Shown: positions 52,859 through 64,000 of the stretch, piece after piece
Layout: the number at the start of each line of letters is the position of its first letter
Position numbering within the stretch: position 1 is the first letter of the stretch
Origin: Rhizobium sp. RU36D
GTDB taxonomy: Bacteria > Pseudomonadota > Alphaproteobacteria > Rhizobiales > Rhizobiaceae
Direction: 5' to 3'
DNA length: 64,000 nucleotides
Assembly: GCF_900176345.1 (NCBI RefSeq)
Contig: NZ_FWXU01000011.1
Coordinates: 1 to 64,000, forward strand
The notes under the pieces: generated by a model
What the model was told of the DNA's origin: nothing
The model's database searches: none
The model's input: the letters and a program-made list of their open reading frames with translations, nothing else
Position numbers and translations under genes: made by a program

Positions 52859-53428
52859 TTACGCCGCTACTAAGGCGATTTCCACGACGAACAACGTGAC
52901 ATCCCGATCAGCGATCAGCACCACCTGTTCGCCGTGATCCAGCACAATGGCATCCAGGGAATGCAGCCTGATATCACCGCCCTCACTCCCAAGCGTCCCC
53001 TGTCCCATCGCCAGCAGGGTCGCCTGTCGCGCATCGAGTTTAAATCTTTGGCCGACTTGGCGGGTGACCCGATGGACATATCGGCCACGGCGGGTCATTA
53101 CGTTGAGGTCAGCGACCGGGCCTGCCATCAGCCTGGCTTTTGTCGGAAGGTCCGCAGGAAAGCCATAAGGCTCGCTATCGGTGCGCAGGGTTGCTGCATC
53201 GTGTCCCTCCACGGACAACGACAATCCTTCGCCCGAGAGGATGCTCAGCGTTCGATCTACGCCCGGAAACAGCGAGAATGCACCATCCGTGACAACGGAG
53301 GCCATGCTGACGCGACAGTCAAAGTCTTCGACGGAGGCGCCCTCAGGAAAGACGGCGATCTCCACCGTCTCGCCCGCTCCGTTCTTCCACGGCATTCTCC
53401 TGTGGTCGGCAGATCTGAGAATTCGCAT
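52859..53428 (-). CDS. hutD: HutD/Ves family protein
   Basis: This 189-residue cupin-fold HutD protein opens MRILRSADHRRMPWKNGAGE, with the conserved PWKNGxG motif, and carries HAGG-like strands further on (FSLFPGVDRTLSILSGEGL). HutD is not an enzyme of the pathway; in Pseudomonas it limits excess hut expression. It overlaps hutU's downstream gap (4 bp apart) and is the last gene of the hut operon. The start at 53428 is chosen by homology, and a much longer open frame overlaps hutU. Confidence 0.9.
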   Translation of the reverse strand: MRILRSADHRRMPWKNGAGETVEIAVFPEGASVEDFDCRVSMASVVTDGAFSLFPGVDRTLSILSGEGLSLSVEGHDAATLRTDSEPYGFPADLPTKARLMAGPVADLNVMTRRGRYVHRVTRQVGQRFKLDARQATLLAMGQGTLGSEGGDIRLHSLDAIVLDHGEQVVLIADRDVTLFVVEIALVAA

Positions 53429-53432
53429 CCGA

Positions 53433-55106
<1,674 letters not shown>

Positions 55107-55118
55107 GGTCCTCGCTCC

Positions 55119-55922
55119 TCAGTGTTTCAGTTCGAGCGCGATGGCTTCGATTGATGTCAAAATGTCCTTGAGATGGCGTCTCAGCGCTTCGGCCTTCCCG
55201 GCGTCATAGGCGAAAGGCGGTGCTTCGGTGGCCAGATGTGTGATTTGCGCCAGCTCCATCTGGATGGCATGCACGCCGCTCTCCGGCTTGCCGTAATGCC
55301 GGGTCGTCCAGCCGCCCTTGAAGCGGCCGTTGACCACAGACGTATAGCCCTCGGCCCGACCGGCAATCTCCTTAGCGGCTTTCTCGATCCTGGCATCGCA
55401 GGTGCGCCCCATATCCGTGCCGATATTGAAGTCCGGCAGGGACCCTTCAAACAGGAAGGGGATCAACGAGCGGATCGAATGGCAGTCATACAGCACCGCC
55501 ACGCCATGGATCGCCTTTACGCGCTCAATTTCGGCGCTGAGTGCCGCATGATAGGGAGCGTGAAAACCTGCCAGGCGCTCGGCGACATCATCGCTCGTTG
55601 GCTCCCCGCCGCTTTTCCAGATGGCAACGCCGTCGAAATCTGTTTCCGGCACAAGGCCCGTCGTGTTCTGCCCCGGATAGAGGCTCAAGCCATCAGGATC
55701 GCGGTTCGCATCGATCACGTAGCGATGGAAGGTCGCCCGGACGGTCGTCGCATTCGGCAACAACCCGGCATATAGCTCATGGATATGCCAGTCGGTATCG
55801 GCGAGCAGCTTTCCGTTGTCATCAAGACGATCCCAAATCGCGGGCGGGACATCCGTGCCGGTATGTGGGAACGCAAGGATGACAGGCGAGGTGCCTTTGG
55901 TGATTTCGAAGATCGGCATCAT
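55119..55922 (-). CDS. hutG: N-formylglutamate deformylase HutG
   Basis: This 267-residue zinc hydrolase of the N-formylglutamate amidohydrolase family has SPVILAFPHTGTDVPP, the HRYVIDANRDP segment, VLYDCHSIRS and the conserved Glu/His region near GGWTTRHYGKPESGVHAIQM, then E. It releases formate and glutamate. Its presence with hutF shows the five-step pathway. The gene lies downstream of the palindromic element that splits the hut operon. Confidence 0.95.
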   Translation of the reverse strand: MMPIFEITKGTSPVILAFPHTGTDVPPAIWDRLDDNGKLLADTDWHIHELYAGLLPNATTVRATFHRYVIDANRDPDGLSLYPGQNTTGLVPETDFDGVAIWKSGGEPTSDDVAERLAGFHAPYHAALSAEIERVKAIHGVAVLYDCHSIRSLIPFLFEGSLPDFNIGTDMGRTCDARIEKAAKEIAGRAEGYTSVVNGRFKGGWTTRHYGKPESGVHAIQMELAQITHLATEAPPFAYDAGKAEALRRHLKDILTSIEAIALELKH

Positions 55923-55950
55923 TGCAGGCCACCTCGGTGGGAGGCTGTGA

Positions 55951-56133
55951 TACCCCCCTCTGGTCTGCCGACCATCTCCCCCTCAAGGGGGGAGATTGAT
56001 CCGCGGCAAGGCTGGAATGCCCATCTTCCCGTGGAGTCAGCGGCTTGCCGAGCTGCATCATTGAGGCAAGGAGAGAGCGTCTTGCCGATCTCCCCCCTTG
56101 AGGGGGAGATGCCCGGCAGGGCAGAGGGGGGTA
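55951..56133. repeat. RIME-like palindromic mosaic element in the hut operon
   Basis: The element is bounded by TACCCCCCTCTG and its exact inverse CAGAGGGGGGTA. It holds two further palindromic modules, ATCTCCCCCTCAAGGGGGGA and ATCTCCCCCCTTGAGGGGGA, around a middle with CTTGCC/GGCAAG pieces. This matches the intergenic mosaic elements common in Rhizobiaceae genomes. It sits between hutH and hutG and, if transcribed, would form a very stable hairpin. Short open frames across it are artefacts. Confidence 0.85.
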
Positions 56134-56148
56134 ACGCAGTCATCGACA

Positions 56149-57684
56149 TCACCCCTCCAGCCCCGGCAACAACCCGCCAGACACGGCCGCAACCAGTGTC
56201 CCGTCTGCCACCAGCCGACCGGCGGCCTCAAGATCCGGCGCCATGTAGCGATCCTCCTCCAAGGTGGCGACGTGGGCGCGCAAGACGGAGATCACCCGTT
56301 GCAGTTCCGGGCTCGTCGCCAGGGGCGCGCGGAATTCGACGCCCTGGGCGGCGGTCAGCGCCTCGATGCCGATGATCGAGAAGAGGTTGTCGGTCATCTG
56401 CAGCAGGCGCCGTGCGCCATGGCAGGCCATCGAGACATGGTCTTCCTGATTGGCGGACGTCGGCGTCGAATCGACCGAGGCCGGATGCGCCATCTGCTTG
56501 TTTTCGCTCATCAAAGCAGCCGAGGTGACCTCCGCAATCATCAGACCGGAATTCAGCCCCGGCTTCTTGGCGAGGAAGGCCGGCAGCCCGTAAGACAGGG
56601 CCGGATCGACCAAGAGCGCGATGCGCCGTTGTGCAATGGCGCCGATTTCGCAAACGGCAATCGCGATCTGGTCGGCGGCGAAGGCCACCGGTTCCGCATG
56701 GAAGTTCCCGCCCGAGACGACGCTCATGTCGGAAAGCACGAGCGGATTGTCGGTGACGGCATTCGCTTCGATTTCGAGCGTGCGGCCGGCCATGCGCAAC
56801 AGGTCGAGGCAGGCGCCGTCGACCTGCGGCTGGCACCGGATGCAGTAGGGGTCCTGCACCCGCTCGTCGCCCTGCAGATGGCTGTCGCGGATCACGGAGC
56901 CGGCCAGCAAGCCGCGGAGGGCCGTCGCCGTATCGATCTGCCCCTTGTGGCCGCGCAGCGTATGAATGTCGGCGGTGAAGGGCGCCGACGAGCCCATCGC
57001 GGCATCGGTCGAGAGCGCGCCGGTAATCAGTGCCGCCTGGGCGGCGCGATGGGCACGGAAGAGGCCGGCTAGCGCGAGCGCGGTGGAGGCCTGCGTACCG
57101 TTGATCAGGGCCAGGCCTTCCTTGGCCGCGAGCACCACTGGCGTCAGCCCCGCGCGCTTCAGCGCCTCGGCGCCGGAAAGCCGTTCGCCCTCAAAGAAGG
57201 CCTCCGCCTCGCCCATCATCACGGCCGCCATATGCGCGAGGGGCGCAAGATCGCCGGACGCACCCACGGAGCCCTTTTCCGGAATGAGCGGCGTGACGCC
57301 CTTGTCCAGCATGCCTTCGATCAGCCGTACCAGTTCGAGGCGGACACCGGAGGCGCCGCGACCGAGCGAGATCAGCTTCAGCGCCATGATCAGGCGCACG
57401 ATGTTGGCACCAAGCGGTTGGCCCACGCCGCAGCAATGCGACAGGATCAGATTGCGCTGCAAAGTCGCCGTGTCGGCCGCATCGATCTTGATCGAGGCGA
57501 GTTTGCCGAAGCCGGTATTGATGCCGTAGACCGGCGCGTTGCCAGCGGCGATTTCGGCAATTCGTGCGGCCGCTTCTTCGATGCCGGCGTCGAAGTTGCG
57601 GTCGAGCACGGCACTTTCGCTGCTCCAGTAGATCTGCGCGAGTTCGGCGAGGGAGACGCGGCCGGGGTGAAGCGTAATGGTCAC
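56149..57684 (-). CDS. hutH: Histidine ammonia-lyase HutH
   Basis: This 511-residue enzyme has the Ala-Ser-Gly triad (residues 142-144 in [16 protein letters not shown]) that cyclises to the MIO electrophile, the active-site Tyr in [13 protein letters not shown] (about 53), and QNMVSMA-like [15 protein letters not shown]. It makes urocanate and ammonia from histidine. The start overlaps the end of hutI by four bases. Length is normal. Confidence 0.98.
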   Translation of the reverse strand: MTITLHPGRVSLAELAQIYWSSESAVLDRNFDAGIEEAAARIAEIAAGNAPVYGINTGFGKLASIKIDAADTATLQRNLILSHCCGVGQPLGANIVRLIMALKLISLGRGASGVRLELVRLIEGMLDKGVTPLIPEKGSVGASGDLAPLAHMAAVMMGEAEAFFEGERLSGAEALKRAGLTPVVLAAKEGLALINGTQASTALALAGLFRAHRAAQAALITGALSTDAAMGSSAPFTADIHTLRGHKGQIDTATALRGLLAGSVIRDSHLQGDERVQDPYCIRCQPQVDGACLDLLRMAGRTLEIEANAVTDNPLVLSDMSVVSGGNFHAEPVAFAADQIAIAVCEIGAIAQRRIALLVDPALSYGLPAFLAKKPGLNSGLMIAEVTSAALMSENKQMAHPASVDSTPTSANQEDHVSMACHGARRLLQMTDNLFSIIGIEALTAAQGVEFRAPLATSPELQRVISVLRAHVATLEEDRYMAPDLEAAGRLVADGTLVAAVSGGLLPGLEG

Positions 57685-58931
57685 GACAGAATTCCTTTGG
57701 TGATGTGGCCGTTCCAGATGCGTAGGTAGAGCGGGTTGAAGCCGATGCGGTAGACGAGCTCAGCCGGGCTCTCGACCGACCAGATGGCAAGGTCGGCCTG
57801 CTTGCCGACCTCGATGGTGCCGACCGTATCGAGACGTCCGAGCGCGCGGGCGGCATTGCGGGTGATGCCGAGAAGGCATTCCTCGACCGTCATGTGAAAC
57901 AGCGTGGCGGCCATGTTCATGGTCAGCAGCAGGGAGGTCAGCGGCGAGGTGCCGGGATTGCAGTCCGTGGCAAGCGCCATGGCCGTTCCGTGTTTGCGGA
58001 AGAGATCGACCGGCGGCTTTTTCGTCTCGCGGATGAAGTAATAGGCGCCTGGCAGCAGCACCGCGACGGTTCCGGCCCGTGTCATCGCGGCAGCACCGTC
58101 TTCATCGGTGTATTCCAGGTGGTCTGCCGAGAATGCCTGATATTCGGCTGCCAGCGCTGCCCCATGGAGGTTGGACAACTGGTCAGCATGCAGTTTCACC
58201 GGCAGTCCGAGAGATTTCGCCGCATCGAAGACAATCCGCATCTCCTCAGGAGAAAAGGCTATGCCCTCGCAAAAGCCGTCCACCGCATCGACCAGCCCCT
58301 CCGCATGGGCTGCCTTAAGGCCCGGCATCACGACATCTTCGATGAAATCGCGATTCTGCCCCTTGTAGTCGGCAGGCGTTGCATGCGCCCCGAGATAGGT
58401 CGTGGTGACAGATACGGTCCGCTTATCGGCGAGCTGCCGTGCGGCCCGTAGCATCTTGAGTTCGTCTTCGACAGTCAGCCCGTAGCCGGATTTGACCTCG
58501 ACGGTTGTCACGCCCTCGGCGATCAGCGCATCGAGCCGGGGCAAAGTTTGCGAGACAAGATCCGCTTCGCTCGCCTCGCGCACCTGACGCACCGACGAGA
58601 CGATGCCGCCGCCGGCGCGGGCGATTTCCTCGTAGGACGCGCCGGCAAGCCGCATCTCGAATTCCTTGGCCCGATTGCCGGCATGGACGAGATGGGTGTG
58701 GCAATCGATGAGGCCCGGCGTCACCCAGCGGCCCTCGCAATCGATCACCTGCATATTTGGCTGCACGGACACCTGGTCTTGCGGGCCTGCGAAGAGAATA
58801 CGACCGTTCTCGATCAGCACAGCACCGTTGTCGACGATGCCGAGGCCGGGCTGGCCAGGCGCCAGCGTGGCGAGCCTTGCATTCCGCAAAAGCAAGGTCT
58901 GGGTTCCTTCGGGTCGGGCGAGCAGTGTCAT
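57681..58931 (-). CDS. hutI: Imidazolonepropionase HutI
   Basis: This 416-residue amidohydrolase-superfamily enzyme has the metal-binding [32 protein letters not shown], and the later [12 protein letters not shown] and [12 protein letters not shown] with catalytic His and Asp. It opens imidazolonepropionate to N-formimidoyl-glutamate. It is 21 bp after hutF and coupled to hutH. Confidence 0.98.
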   Translation of the reverse strand: MTLLARPEGTQTLLLRNARLATLAPGQPGLGIVDNGAVLIENGRILFAGPQDQVSVQPNMQVIDCEGRWVTPGLIDCHTHLVHAGNRAKEFEMRLAGASYEEIARAGGGIVSSVRQVREASEADLVSQTLPRLDALIAEGVTTVEVKSGYGLTVEDELKMLRAARQLADKRTVSVTTTYLGAHATPADYKGQNRDFIEDVVMPGLKAAHAEGLVDAVDGFCEGIAFSPEEMRIVFDAAKSLGLPVKLHADQLSNLHGAALAAEYQAFSADHLEYTDEDGAAAMTRAGTVAVLLPGAYYFIRETKKPPVDLFRKHGTAMALATDCNPGTSPLTSLLLTMNMAATLFHMTVEECLLGITRNAARALGRLDTVGTIEVGKQADLAIWSVESPAELVYRIGFNPLYLRIWNGHITKGILS

Positions 58932-58952
58932 TACGCTGTCTCCTCCCGTGCT

Positions 58953-60323
58953 TCAGGCGAGTTTCACGAGCACGTCGCGAAAGGCGCGGTCGATCGCCTC
59001 TTCATCCCGGTGGCGGCCGTCGCGTACCACCCATTGCCCCGAAGCCATGACATCGCGAACGGCATCTGATCCCGTGGCAAACAGCCAGCGGTCCAGGATC
59101 TGGTCGCCGGACGCCGTCCCGATGAACGGATGATCGCCATCAAGCACGACGAGGTCGGCGCGTGCCCCCACGCTTATGCCGTGGGTGTCCAGTCCCGCTG
59201 CACGACCGCCGCCAGAAAGGGCGGCATCAAACATCGTGCGGCCCACCGAAGCGCCCGAACCTGACGCCAGCCGGTTGCGGCGTCGGTCGCGCAGCCGCTG
59301 GCCATATTCCAGCAGCCGCAGTTCCTCGGCCACGGATGTCGCCACATGGCTGTCGGTTCCGATGCCAAAGGCGCCGCCAAACCCCAGGAAATCGGCTGCC
59401 GGGAAAATGCCGTCGCCAAGATTGGCCTCCGTGACAGGGCAGAGGCCGGCAACAGCGCCCGAGCGCGCCAGCCGCGCCGTTTCCTGCGGCGTCATATGGG
59501 TGGCATGGATGGCGCACCACCTGTCGTCCACCGGCATCTCATCCAGCAGGAACTCCACCGGACGACGTCCACTCCAGGCCAGGCAATCCTCCACCTCGCG
59601 TTCCTGCTCAGCGACATGGATATGCACTGGCCCACCCGTCCGCTCAGCGGCGAGAACCGCGCGCATTTCTTCGGGCGTTGCTGCCCTTAAGGAATGGATC
59701 GCAAGGCCGAGTCTTGCCCCTTGCGCCGCACAGGCCGGTGCAAGGCGCTCCAGCAGCTTGAGGAACGGATCGACATCATGAACGAACGGAAGCTGGCCCT
59801 GGTTCGGCGCCGTGCCTCCAAAACCCGCATGGGCATAAAAGACGGGCAGATGGGTAAGCCCGATGCCGGCTGTTTCTGCTGCTTTCAGGATCCGCAACGA
59901 GGTCTCGGCACCATCATCATAGCGGCGCCCACCATCGGCATGGTGCAAATAGTGGAATTCCACAACGTGACCGAAGCCACCTTTCAAAAGTTCACTGTAC
60001 AACTTTGTGGCAACAATTTCGATGTCGTCAGGTCTCATCCGGGCAACCAGCCGATACATCGCCTCGCGCCAGGTCCAGAAACTATCTTCCGTCGCGCCGG
60101 CCTGTTCGGCCAAGCCGGCCATAGCGCGCTGAAACGCGTGGGAATGCAGGTTTGCCTGGGCTGGAACCACGGGACCGCGTACGATCTCTGCATGGGCCGA
60201 GCCCGTTGGGCCTCGTTCAATCCCTGCAATTCGGCCGTGGCCGTCGATGGCTATCACGACATTGGCCGCCCAGCCGTCGGCCAGCAGGATCTGCGGGCAA
60301 AACAGGGTTCGCAGCATCGTCAT
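58953..60323 (-). CDS. hutF: Formimidoylglutamate deiminase HutF
   Basis: This 456-residue amidohydrolase has VPAQANLHSHAFQRAMAGLA (metal-binding His-x-His), GFGHVVEFHYLHH, HIHVAEQEREVEDC, and AIHATHMTPQETARLARSGA and GIGTDSHVATS for the remaining ligands. It converts formimidoylglutamate to N-formylglutamate and ammonia, feeding HutG. It is the promoter-proximal gene of the hut operon, divergent from hutC. Confidence 0.96.
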   Translation of the reverse strand: MTMLRTLFCPQILLADGWAANVVIAIDGHGRIAGIERGPTGSAHAEIVRGPVVPAQANLHSHAFQRAMAGLAEQAGATEDSFWTWREAMYRLVARMRPDDIEIVATKLYSELLKGGFGHVVEFHYLHHADGGRRYDDGAETSLRILKAAETAGIGLTHLPVFYAHAGFGGTAPNQGQLPFVHDVDPFLKLLERLAPACAAQGARLGLAIHSLRAATPEEMRAVLAAERTGGPVHIHVAEQEREVEDCLAWSGRRPVEFLLDEMPVDDRWCAIHATHMTPQETARLARSGAVAGLCPVTEANLGDGIFPAADFLGFGGAFGIGTDSHVATSVAEELRLLEYGQRLRDRRRNRLASGSGASVGRTMFDAALSGGGRAAGLDTHGISVGARADLVVLDGDHPFIGTASGDQILDRWLFATGSDAVRDVMASGQWVVRDGRHRDEEAIDRAFRDVLVKLA

Positions 60324-60420
60324 TGATCGGCCCTCACAAAGTTGTATAGGGAAGATGTCAGAGATTTCCTAAGCCGACAAGAGGCCGAGCAAAAAATTGC
60401 GCTGCATCTCGGCGTGGTCT

Positions 60421-60434
60421 CTTGTATGCACAGG
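60421..60434. promoter_or_regulatory. Candidate HutC operator
   Basis: CTTGTATGCACAGG contains TGTA-N2-CACA, one base from the TGTA-N2-TACA core known for HutC binding. It lies between the divergent hutF and hutC starts, 25 bp before the hutC ATG, and a partial GTTGTATAGG stands nearer hutF (60343-60352). HutC would release it on binding urocanate. Confidence 0.55.
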
Positions 60435-60458
60435 GCGGCAGCAGCGGGAGAGGCGAAC

Positions 60459-61193
60459 ATGTTTGAGGCGGAGGAGACCATGGCGACGTCAGGCCTTCGC
60501 GATGCGCCGCTCTATGAGCGCTTGAAAGCCGATATCAAGCAGCGGATCGATAGCGGCGAGTGGCCAGCCGATCACCGCATTCCTTCCGAAAACGAACTGG
60601 CGGAGACACTTGGTGTCAGCCGCATGACGGCAAACCGCGCGCTGAGGGAACTCGCCATGGAAGGCGTCATCGTCAGGGTGCAGGGCCGTGGCTCGTTCGT
60701 GGCCAACAGGAAGCGGTCCGCCCCCTTCATGGGCGTGCGCAACATCGCCGACGAAATCGCCGAACGCGGTTCGCTACACACCTCTCAGGTTATCTTGGCG
60801 CAGATGGAAATCTGTGGACACGAACTGGCGGAAGCTCTTGATGTGGCTGTTGGTGCCCAAGCGTTTCATTCCGTGATCCTGCACCTTGAGGACGATCTGC
60901 CGATCCAACTGGAGGACCGCTTCGTCAATGCGGCCATGGCGCCATGGTATCTCGACCAGGATTTTCGCGTGACGACGCCGAACGCCTATCTAACGAAAGT
61001 GGCGCCAATCACCCATACCGAACAGTTTGTCGAGGCTGTGCTGCCGCAATCCTGGGAATGCCGGCATCTCGCCATTGCCCGGACCGAGCCCTGCCTGCTG
61101 ATCCGCCGCCGCACCTGGTCCGGCGAGCACATCGTCACCTCTGTGCGCCTTCTTTATCCCGGCAGTCGGTATCGTTTGGAAAGCACGTCCTGA
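60459..61193 (+). CDS. hutC: Histidine utilisation repressor HutC (GntR/HutC family)
   Basis: This 244-residue regulator has an N-terminal GntR winged helix (PSENELAETLGVSRMTANRA, then LRELAMEGVIVRVQGRGSFV) and a C-terminal UTRA domain that binds urocanate. I took the ATG at 60459 behind GGGAGAGG; another at 60480 (MATSGLRDAPLY), also with a GGAGGAG site, is possible. It is divergent from the hut operon. The 112-bp gap after it shows no clear terminator. Confidence 0.94.
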   Translation: MFEAEETMATSGLRDAPLYERLKADIKQRIDSGEWPADHRIPSENELAETLGVSRMTANRALRELAMEGVIVRVQGRGSFVANRKRSAPFMGVRNIADEIAERGSLHTSQVILAQMEICGHELAEALDVAVGAQAFHSVILHLEDDLPIQLEDRFVNAAMAPWYLDQDFRVTTPNAYLTKVAPITHTEQFVEAVLPQSWECRHLAIARTEPCLLIRRRTWSGEHIVTSVRLLYPGSRYRLESTS

Positions 61194-61305
61194 CAGATTT
61201 CAGGGAACAGCCTTTCGGAATGGCCGACGAGATCGGCAATCGGGTATGTCTCGTCCTCGCGCCGACCTCCGAGCGCGCGCAATGCATTGATCCATGGTCC
61301 CATCG

Positions 61306-62067
61306 CTAATGAACGATCTGGCTGAGAAAGCTTTTTGTCCGCTCATGGGTTGGGGCGTCGAAGAAAGTGTCCGGCGCGCCACTTTCGACGATCGTGCCGC
61401 GATCCATGAACACAACACGATCTGCCACGCGACGGGCAAACCCCATCTCATGGGTCACGACGATCATGGTCATGCCGTCCTCGGCAAGGGTAACCATCGT
61501 CTCCAGAACCTCCTTCACCATCTCCGGATCAAGCGCGGATGTCGGCTCATCAAAGAGCATGATTTTGGGCGACATGCACAGGGCACGGGCGATGGCGACG
61601 CGCTGCTGCTGGCCACCGGAGAGCTGACCGGGAAATTTCAGCGCTTGCTCTGGAATCCGAACCTGTTCCAAAAGTTGCATGCCGCGGTCTTCGGCGAGCT
61701 TCCTCGGCGTTCCGCGTGACAAAATCTGAGGCAGCGCGCAGTTCTCCAAAACGGTGAGATGCGGAAACAGGTTGAAGTGCTGGAACACCATCCCGACATC
61801 GCGGCGGATCGCATCGATGTTTTTCAGGCTGTCGTTCAACGTGACACCGTTCACGACGATCTCGCCCTGTTGATGATCCTCAAGATGGTTGACGCATCGG
61901 ATGAGCGTCGATTTGCCGGAGCCGGATGGCCCGCAGATGACGATGCGCTCACCGGCCTTGACCGACAGGGTGACATTGCGAAGCGCATGGTATGTGCCAT
62001 ACCATTTGTCGAGATTGCGGATCGCGATGGCAGACGGTTCAAGATTGGGCTGTTGTTCAGATATCAT
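61306..62067 (-). CDS. Polar amino-acid ABC transporter ATPase (AapP/GlnQ type)
   Basis: This 253-residue ATPase has Walker [10 protein letters not shown], signature [15 protein letters not shown] and Walker [12 protein letters not shown], with the PAAT-specific [10 protein letters not shown]-like [16 protein letters not shown]. It is the last gene of an amino-acid transporter operon that begins beyond the right edge. It overlaps the upstream permease stop by four bases. With hut beside it, histidine is a reasonable substrate among others. Confidence 0.93.
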   Translation of the reverse strand: MISEQQPNLEPSAIAIRNLDKWYGTYHALRNVTLSVKAGERIVICGPSGSGKSTLIRCVNHLEDHQQGEIVVNGVTLNDSLKNIDAIRRDVGMVFQHFNLFPHLTVLENCALPQILSRGTPRKLAEDRGMQLLEQVRIPEQALKFPGQLSGGQQQRVAIARALCMSPKIMLFDEPTSALDPEMVKEVLETMVTLAEDGMTMIVVTHEMGFARRVADRVVFMDRGTIVESGAPDTFFDAPTHERTKSFLSQIVH

Positions 62068-63170
62068 CGGTAATCCTGTGCTTTGACACGCAGTTCAAGC
62101 CAGCGGGCGTAATAGGAAATGGCAACGCAGAGCGCGAAATAGATGAGGCCGACGAACAGGTAGGCTTCGCGATAGGGCGCGGGCCAGATTGGGTCCATGG
62201 CCGCCGAGCGACCGGCACTCAGCATGTCGAACACCCCGACGATCATCACCAGGCTGGTGTTTTTGACCATGACAATCGCCGTATTCGTTAGCGGCGGGAT
62301 GACCTTCTGAATGGCCTGCGGCATCACGATATGCTGGATCGCCTTCCAGTTGGGAATGCCGAGTGCTTTCGCCGCTTCGATCTGACCGGAGGGGATGGCT
62401 TGCAACCCGCCGCGAATGACCTCGGCAAGATAGGCCGCCGCAAAGACCGTCAGCGCCGCAAAGGTCCGTCCAAGTTTGTCGATCGTCCAGGTTGGCGGCA
62501 GGAGCAGGGGAAGCAGGATCGAGGCGACAAACAGCAGCCCGACAAGTGGAAGTCCGCGGACCGTCTCGATCAGCCCGACGGACAGGAGCCTTGGGATTGG
62601 CAGGGATGACCGCCGTCCGAGCGCCAGAAAGACAGCGAAGGGAAAGCCGCACCCCAGCGACAGCAGAGCCAGCAGGAGGGTGACCGGCAGACCGCCCCAT
62701 TGCGAGGTGGGCACAAAGGGCATTCCCGCAACGCCGCCCCACATCAGGCCCAGCATCACGGCCACGGCCACCAGCCATGCGATAACCAGCTTTCGCCCCC
62801 AGAGCGCTGGCGACAGCGACATCAGAACCATCATAACCATCAGGCCCATCACGGCCATAGGGCGCCATTGCGCCTCGGGTGGATAGAGGCCGAAGAGGAT
62901 GAAACGAAGTTTGGCGCCGATGAAGGCCCAGCATGCCCCGCCGGCTCGGCAGGCCTCGGGATCCGAGGTCGTCCAGGTGGCGTCCAGAAGACCCCACTGG
63001 AGTGCCGGAAGCAGCGCCAAGATCGTCAGCAGCGCGCCGGTCGTCAGAGCCGCACTCAGGATGTCGCCAAATAGCATCTTGCGAATGGGCGTCCGCTTGA
63101 TCGGCGGCGCTTCCCGCGCGGGCAGTATGTCGGCGGCCACGTGGCCGTGCGAAATGGAAAGTGTTGTCAT
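62064..63170 (-). CDS. Amino-acid ABC transporter permease (AapM-like)
   Basis: This 368-residue permease is longer than the ordinary 220-residue HisM/GlnP type. The C-terminal two thirds are the permease domain with the EAA loop [20 protein letters not shown] and MVKNTSLV, and the N-terminal part adds extra membrane segments, as in AapM/BztC of the general amino-acid permease group. Start ATG at 63170 overlaps the upstream gene's stop. Confidence 0.9.
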   Translation of the reverse strand: MTTLSISHGHVAADILPAREAPPIKRTPIRKMLFGDILSAALTTGALLTILALLPALQWGLLDATWTTSDPEACRAGGACWAFIGAKLRFILFGLYPPEAQWRPMAVMGLMVMMVLMSLSPALWGRKLVIAWLVAVAVMLGLMWGGVAGMPFVPTSQWGGLPVTLLLALLSLGCGFPFAVFLALGRRSSLPIPRLLSVGLIETVRGLPLVGLLFVASILLPLLLPPTWTIDKLGRTFAALTVFAAAYLAEVIRGGLQAIPSGQIEAAKALGIPNWKAIQHIVMPQAIQKVIPPLTNTAIVMVKNTSLVMIVGVFDMLSAGRSAAMDPIWPAPYREAYLFVGLIYFALCVAISYYARWLELRVKAQDYR

Positions 63171-64000
63171 CGCGTCACCAGTGCCACATGGGCATTGTAC
63201 CAGTTCATGAACATCGAAACGGCGATACTGATCGTGAGGAAAACGGCCAGAAGGATGGAAATGCTCTCTATGGCCTGTCCCGTCTGATTGATGACCGTTC
63301 CGACCACGAGACCAAGTTCCGGATATCCGACGGCCAGCGCCAGTGTCGTATTCTTCACCGTCGACAGATACTGGGAAGTCATGGGAGGAACGATGATCCG
63401 CAAAGCCTGTGGAATGATGATGCGAAACATGACGTGCCGTTCGGACAGACCAAGTGCACGTCCGGCCTCCCACTGTCCGCGTGACACAGCTTCGATCCCA
63501 CCGCGGATGACTTCACTAATGAAAACCGAGGTGTAGAGGACGAGACCGAGCATAAGGGCCGCAAATTCCGGGGACAGGCGAAGACCCCCGACGAAATTGA
63601 AACCCTTCAGTTCCGGAAAGCTTGCCGAGGGGCGAAGCAGCATAGCAGCAACCGTGAGCAGGCCGCCAAGCAGGATCCATTTGCCCACGGACCGGACGGA
63701 CTGCGATGCCCATCGATGAATCAGGATGGCCGCCACGAGGAAAGCAAGGCAGGCGATAGCGAAATGACCCGCCTGCGGGCCAAGCGAGATCGCCGGAATA
63801 TAGAGCCCCCTGAGAGACAGATAGAAGCCGGGCAGCGGGTTGAAGGCCAGACGCGGTGCCGGCAGCAAGGTCGTCGCCAGCGCGTACCAGAAGAGGAGCT
63901 GCACAATGAGCGGCATGTTGCGGATGACACCGACAAACAATGCCGCCATCTTTGACGCCAAGGGATTGTTCGATAGCCGGACGAGAGCGATGAACAGGCC
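63167..64000 (-). CDS. Amino-acid ABC transporter permease (AapQ-like), 5' end outside window
   Basis: The open frame continues to the right edge (GLFIALVRLSNNPLASKMAA reads through 64000), so only the C-terminal 277 or so residues are present. It has VIRNMPLIVQLLFWYALATT, an insert with extra membrane segments as in AapQ, and the EAA loop QWEAGRALGLSERHVMFRII, then VKNTTLALAVGYPELG. The partner binding protein (AapJ type) is expected beyond the edge. Confidence 0.9.
   Translation of the reverse strand, partial: GLFIALVRLSNNPLASKMAALFVGVIRNMPLIVQLLFWYALATTLLPAPRLAFNPLPGFYLSLRGLYIPAISLGPQAGHFAIACLAFLVAAILIHRWASQSVRSVGKWILLGGLLTVAAMLLRPSASFPELKGFNFVGGLRLSPEFAALMLGLVLYTSVFISEVIRGGIEAVSRGQWEAGRALGLSERHVMFRIIIPQALRIIVPPMTSQYLSTVKNTTLALAVGYPELGLVVGTVINQTGQAIESISILLAVFLTISIAVSMFMNWYNAHVALVTR

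Noticed and set aside
55822-56152. Short open frames across the hutG-hutH gap
   Set aside because: They are translations of the palindromic RIME-like element (repeated SPSRGEI / PLEGEM type strings) and not genes.

Overview
The window looks like part of a large replicon of a Rhizobiaceae-type alphaproteobacterium (Agrobacterium/Rhizobium/Ensifer relatives). The evidence is a complete repABC cassette (7.1-10.8 kb, minus strand) with an antisense RNA gene between repB and repC, a decayed plasmid-type N6-methylase next to it, a RIME-like palindromic element inside the hut operon, and dense GC-rich catabolic operons that each carry their own uptake system and regulator. I see no tRNA, rRNA or CRISPR array.

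Layout. 0-0.3 kb: edge of an IS630-type transposase abutting the last codons of an aldehyde dehydrogenase. 0.8-6.3 kb: tripartite tricarboxylate transporter (tctCBA) plus an SDR dehydrogenase, divergent from a GntR/FCD regulator and an RraA-like aldolase/decarboxylase. 6.5-10.8 kb: a small unknown protein and repC-repB-repA. 10.8-12.0 kb: decayed DNA. 12.0-26.9 kb: a 13-gene minus-strand operon with a sugar-type ABC transporter that has two different ATPases, a Gfo/Idh dehydrogenase, a TIM-barrel isomerase, a DUF4432 aldose-epimerase-like protein, a MocD/MocE/MocF-like O-demethylase set, a PanB-like protein and PurU. A divergent LacI-type regulator faces it. 27.0-33.7 kb: TRAP transporter, SDR, split transketolase and LysR. 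33.9-36.7 kb: TetR, atypical SDR, a broken HxlR regulator and a frameshifted QorB/NmrA reductase. 36.8-52.8 kb: two paralogous family-5 peptide ABC transporters set head to head, each with its own M24 peptidase, one also with an M20 amidohydrolase, and a LysR stub at the end. 52.9-61.2 kb: histidine utilisation (hutDUGHIF, divergent hutC). 61.3-64.0 kb: an Aap-like amino-acid ABC transporter running off the right edge.

How the genes fit together. The region is mostly nutrient scavenging. The hut genes encode the five-step pathway from histidine to glutamate and formate (HutF and HutG rather than HutE), and the Aap-like transporter could supply histidine. The moc-like operon is best read as import of a methoxylated polyol, cyclitol or sugar, oxygenative O-demethylation by a desaturase-fold di-iron enzyme fed by a Rieske ferredoxin and its reductase, disposal of the released one-carbon unit through tetrahydrofolate (PanB-like, PurU), and breakdown of the carbon skeleton by the dehydrogenase and isomerase. 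Its substrate is not known from the sequence. This operon is the best candidate for an undescribed pathway. Its ATPase pair forms one consensus and one degenerate predicted ATP site. The double peptide-transporter island, with a 20-bp motif shared by its two opposing promoters, is the second most interesting region.
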